Source: JBCDGZ01 sp038750655 (GTDB lineage Bacteria; Bacteroidota; Bacteroidia; Chitinophagales; Saprospiraceae). From it: a stretch of 5,293 nt of DNA. The notes under the pieces were generated by a model, which saw nothing but the letters and a program-made list of their open reading frames with translations, was not told where the DNA came from and did no database searches. Every line of letters starts with the position of its first letter. Position 1 is the first letter of the stretch. The position numbers and the translations under genes were made by a program. Shown here piece by piece: positions 4,217 through 5,293 of the stretch. The stretch spans positions 1 to 5,293 of the forward strand of contig JBCDGZ010000255.1 of assembly GCA_038750655.1 (NCBI GenBank), given 5' to 3'.

Positions 4217-5293
4217 ATGAAAAAATTACTTACTCTATTATTACTATTATTTGCCTTGGGCCTTTCCAATACGGCTATCGCACAGGTTATTGCAGAATTT
4301 GACCGCGCCAATACCGATGGATGTGTTTCCTCGGCTACGCCTACCTTTACGGTAGCGGATTTAACAGCTACTGAGTTGTGTAGAGGTTCTGGCCTTACTC
4401 ATAATACTGCTGGAGGTGATTACAATTCCCGTGACTTTGATACTTCTAACGCTAGTGCTGCCGATGCTGAGGCTGACGATGAGCAGTTGACCTTTTCTAT
4501 CACGCCTGCAGCTGGTAGTGAAGTCATTGTCACTCAACTGAACGTTCGGATGGACCGCAGTGGTACGGGGCCTACAGATTACGAAATCAGAGTCTTTGCT
4601 GATGGAATGTCTACAACTATCTCAACAGGGGTAATTAGTTCAGCAGGGGGTAATTTCCTTATTCCGTTAGGAGCTCCTATCGCAAGTACTGGAACCGTAG
4701 CGTTTCAAATACTAGCATGGGGAGCAAGCAGTTCAAGTGGAACAATGGATATAGAGGGCAACTCATTCGGTGCTACCAATACCCTGGCGGATCCTGGTAT
4801 CCAGATATTGGGCCAAGTCAACGCTGTCTTACCTGTTGAACTCACTGACTTCACTGCGGAGAATATGGAAGATAAAGCGGTTGTTCTCAATTGGACTACT
4901 GCCTCTGAAGAAGAGAACCATTACTTCGTCGTTGAGCACAGTGATGATGGTACGGAATTCGAAGAAGTGGAGCTGATTAAAGGGAATGGCACGACTTACG
5001 ATGTGCAGAACTACAGCTTTATGCACGAATTCCCCCGCAATGGCAACAACTACTACCGCCTGCGTCAGGTGGACTACGATGGTACCTACAGCTACAGTGG
5101 TATCCGTGTGGTCACACTGAAATTGGATAATGTGTTCTCTTTCCAACCGACGATTGCCAAAGATTATGTCAATGTAACGCTCTCGGAGCGCTTTAATGAT
5201 AACACTGCCGTTCTGATGGTCTTTGACCTCAGCGGGCGTATGGTGATGTCAGAGCAAATTGCTGCTAATAACTTCACTCGCCTGGATGTGAGC
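4217..5293 (+). CDS. Secreted protein with T9SS C-terminal sorting domain, 3'-truncated by window
   Basis: An open frame of 359 codons runs off the right edge without a stop. Residues 1-22 are a clear Sec signal peptide (MKKLL, leucine core, cleavage after AIA before Gln23). Residues 24-199 form a predicted all-beta domain with the pattern LTATELCRGSGL (49-60), SITPAAG (94-100), the MDRSGTGPTDYEIRVFADG stretch (112-130) and VAFQILAWGASSSSGT (161-176). It resembles a domain I associate with surface proteins of Bacteroidota and other PEP-CTERM-type exporters; its function is unknown. LPVELTDFTA (205-214) opens the fibronectin-like linker typical of T9SS cargo, through NYYRLRQVDYDGTYSYSG (278-295). 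From about 306 a type-A-like sorting domain begins (VFDLSGRMV at 335-343). The usual Asn-Pro near its start is replaced by PTIAKDY. Two cysteines, 36 and 55, may pair. The likely fate is export by T9SS with the C-terminal domain removed. ATG 4217 is the only sensible start. Confidence 0.9.
   Translation, partial: MKKLLTLLLLLFALGLSNTAIAQVIAEFDRANTDGCVSSATPTFTVADLTATELCRGSGLTHNTAGGDYNSRDFDTSNASAADAEADDEQLTFSITPAAGSEVIVTQLNVRMDRSGTGPTDYEIRVFADGMSTTISTGVISSAGGNFLIPLGAPIASTGTVAFQILAWGASSSSGTMDIEGNSFGATNTLADPGIQILGQVNAVLPVELTDFTAENMEDKAVVLNWTTASEEENHYFVVEHSDDGTEFEEVELIKGNGTTYDVQNYSFMHEFPRNGNNYYRLRQVDYDGTYSYSGIRVVTLKLDNVFSFQPTIAKDYVNVTLSERFNDNTAVLMVFDLSGRMVMSEQIAANNFTRLDVS

Noticed and set aside
4829..5146. 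Minus-strand open frame inside the T9SS cargo gene
   Set aside because: The plus strand encodes a recognisable linker and sorting domain throughout; the antisense translation has no family character.

Overview
The window looks like chromosomal DNA from a gliding or surface-associated member of the Bacteroidota, most likely a Saprospiria/Lewinella-type organism. The evidence is an adjacent gldM-gldN pair of type IX secretion system (T9SS) genes, a secreted protein with a T9SS sorting domain, promoter-like TAnnTTTG motifs, and start codons mostly without Shine-Dalgarno sequences. The placement at family level is inferred from the GldM N-terminus and the style of the secreted protein, not from a search.

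Layout. Bases 1-172 are a C-rich intergenic repeat: four 13-nt GCGCC-type hairpin modules separated by CCCGT-type tracts. Bases 173-476 hold no convincing gene but contain a good hairpin (308-348) and a weaker one (399-422) ahead of gldM. gldM (477-1994) and gldN (2151-2957) are co-directional; the 156-base spacer between them is almost filled by three consecutive hairpins, one with a stem of about 20 pairs. After gldN come a strong hairpin, a T-tract, and a canonical intrinsic-terminator shape (3066-3094). That terminator lies directly before, and overlaps the likely promoter of, a CaCA-superfamily (YrbG/CaxA-like) sodium/calcium antiporter gene (3102-4037). A 179-base gap with a plausible Bacteroidota-type promoter then leads to a secreted T9SS cargo gene (4217 to the window edge), cut off inside its C-terminal sorting domain.

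How the genes fit together. GldM is the periplasm-spanning rotor/shaft partner of the GldL proton channel, and GldN is a periplasmic partner of the GldK ring. The last gene encodes a product of the type this machine exports, with a signal peptide for Sec and a C-terminal sorting domain for T9SS. The antiporter has no established link to T9SS and is probably an unrelated neighbour. No wholly new protein system is visible. The least explained material is non-coding: the G-quadruplex-capable repeat, the structured gldM leader, the hairpin-filled gldM-gldN spacer, and the terminator/promoter overlap before the antiporter. Also notable is that gldM is not directly preceded by gldL, unlike the classical gldKLMN order.
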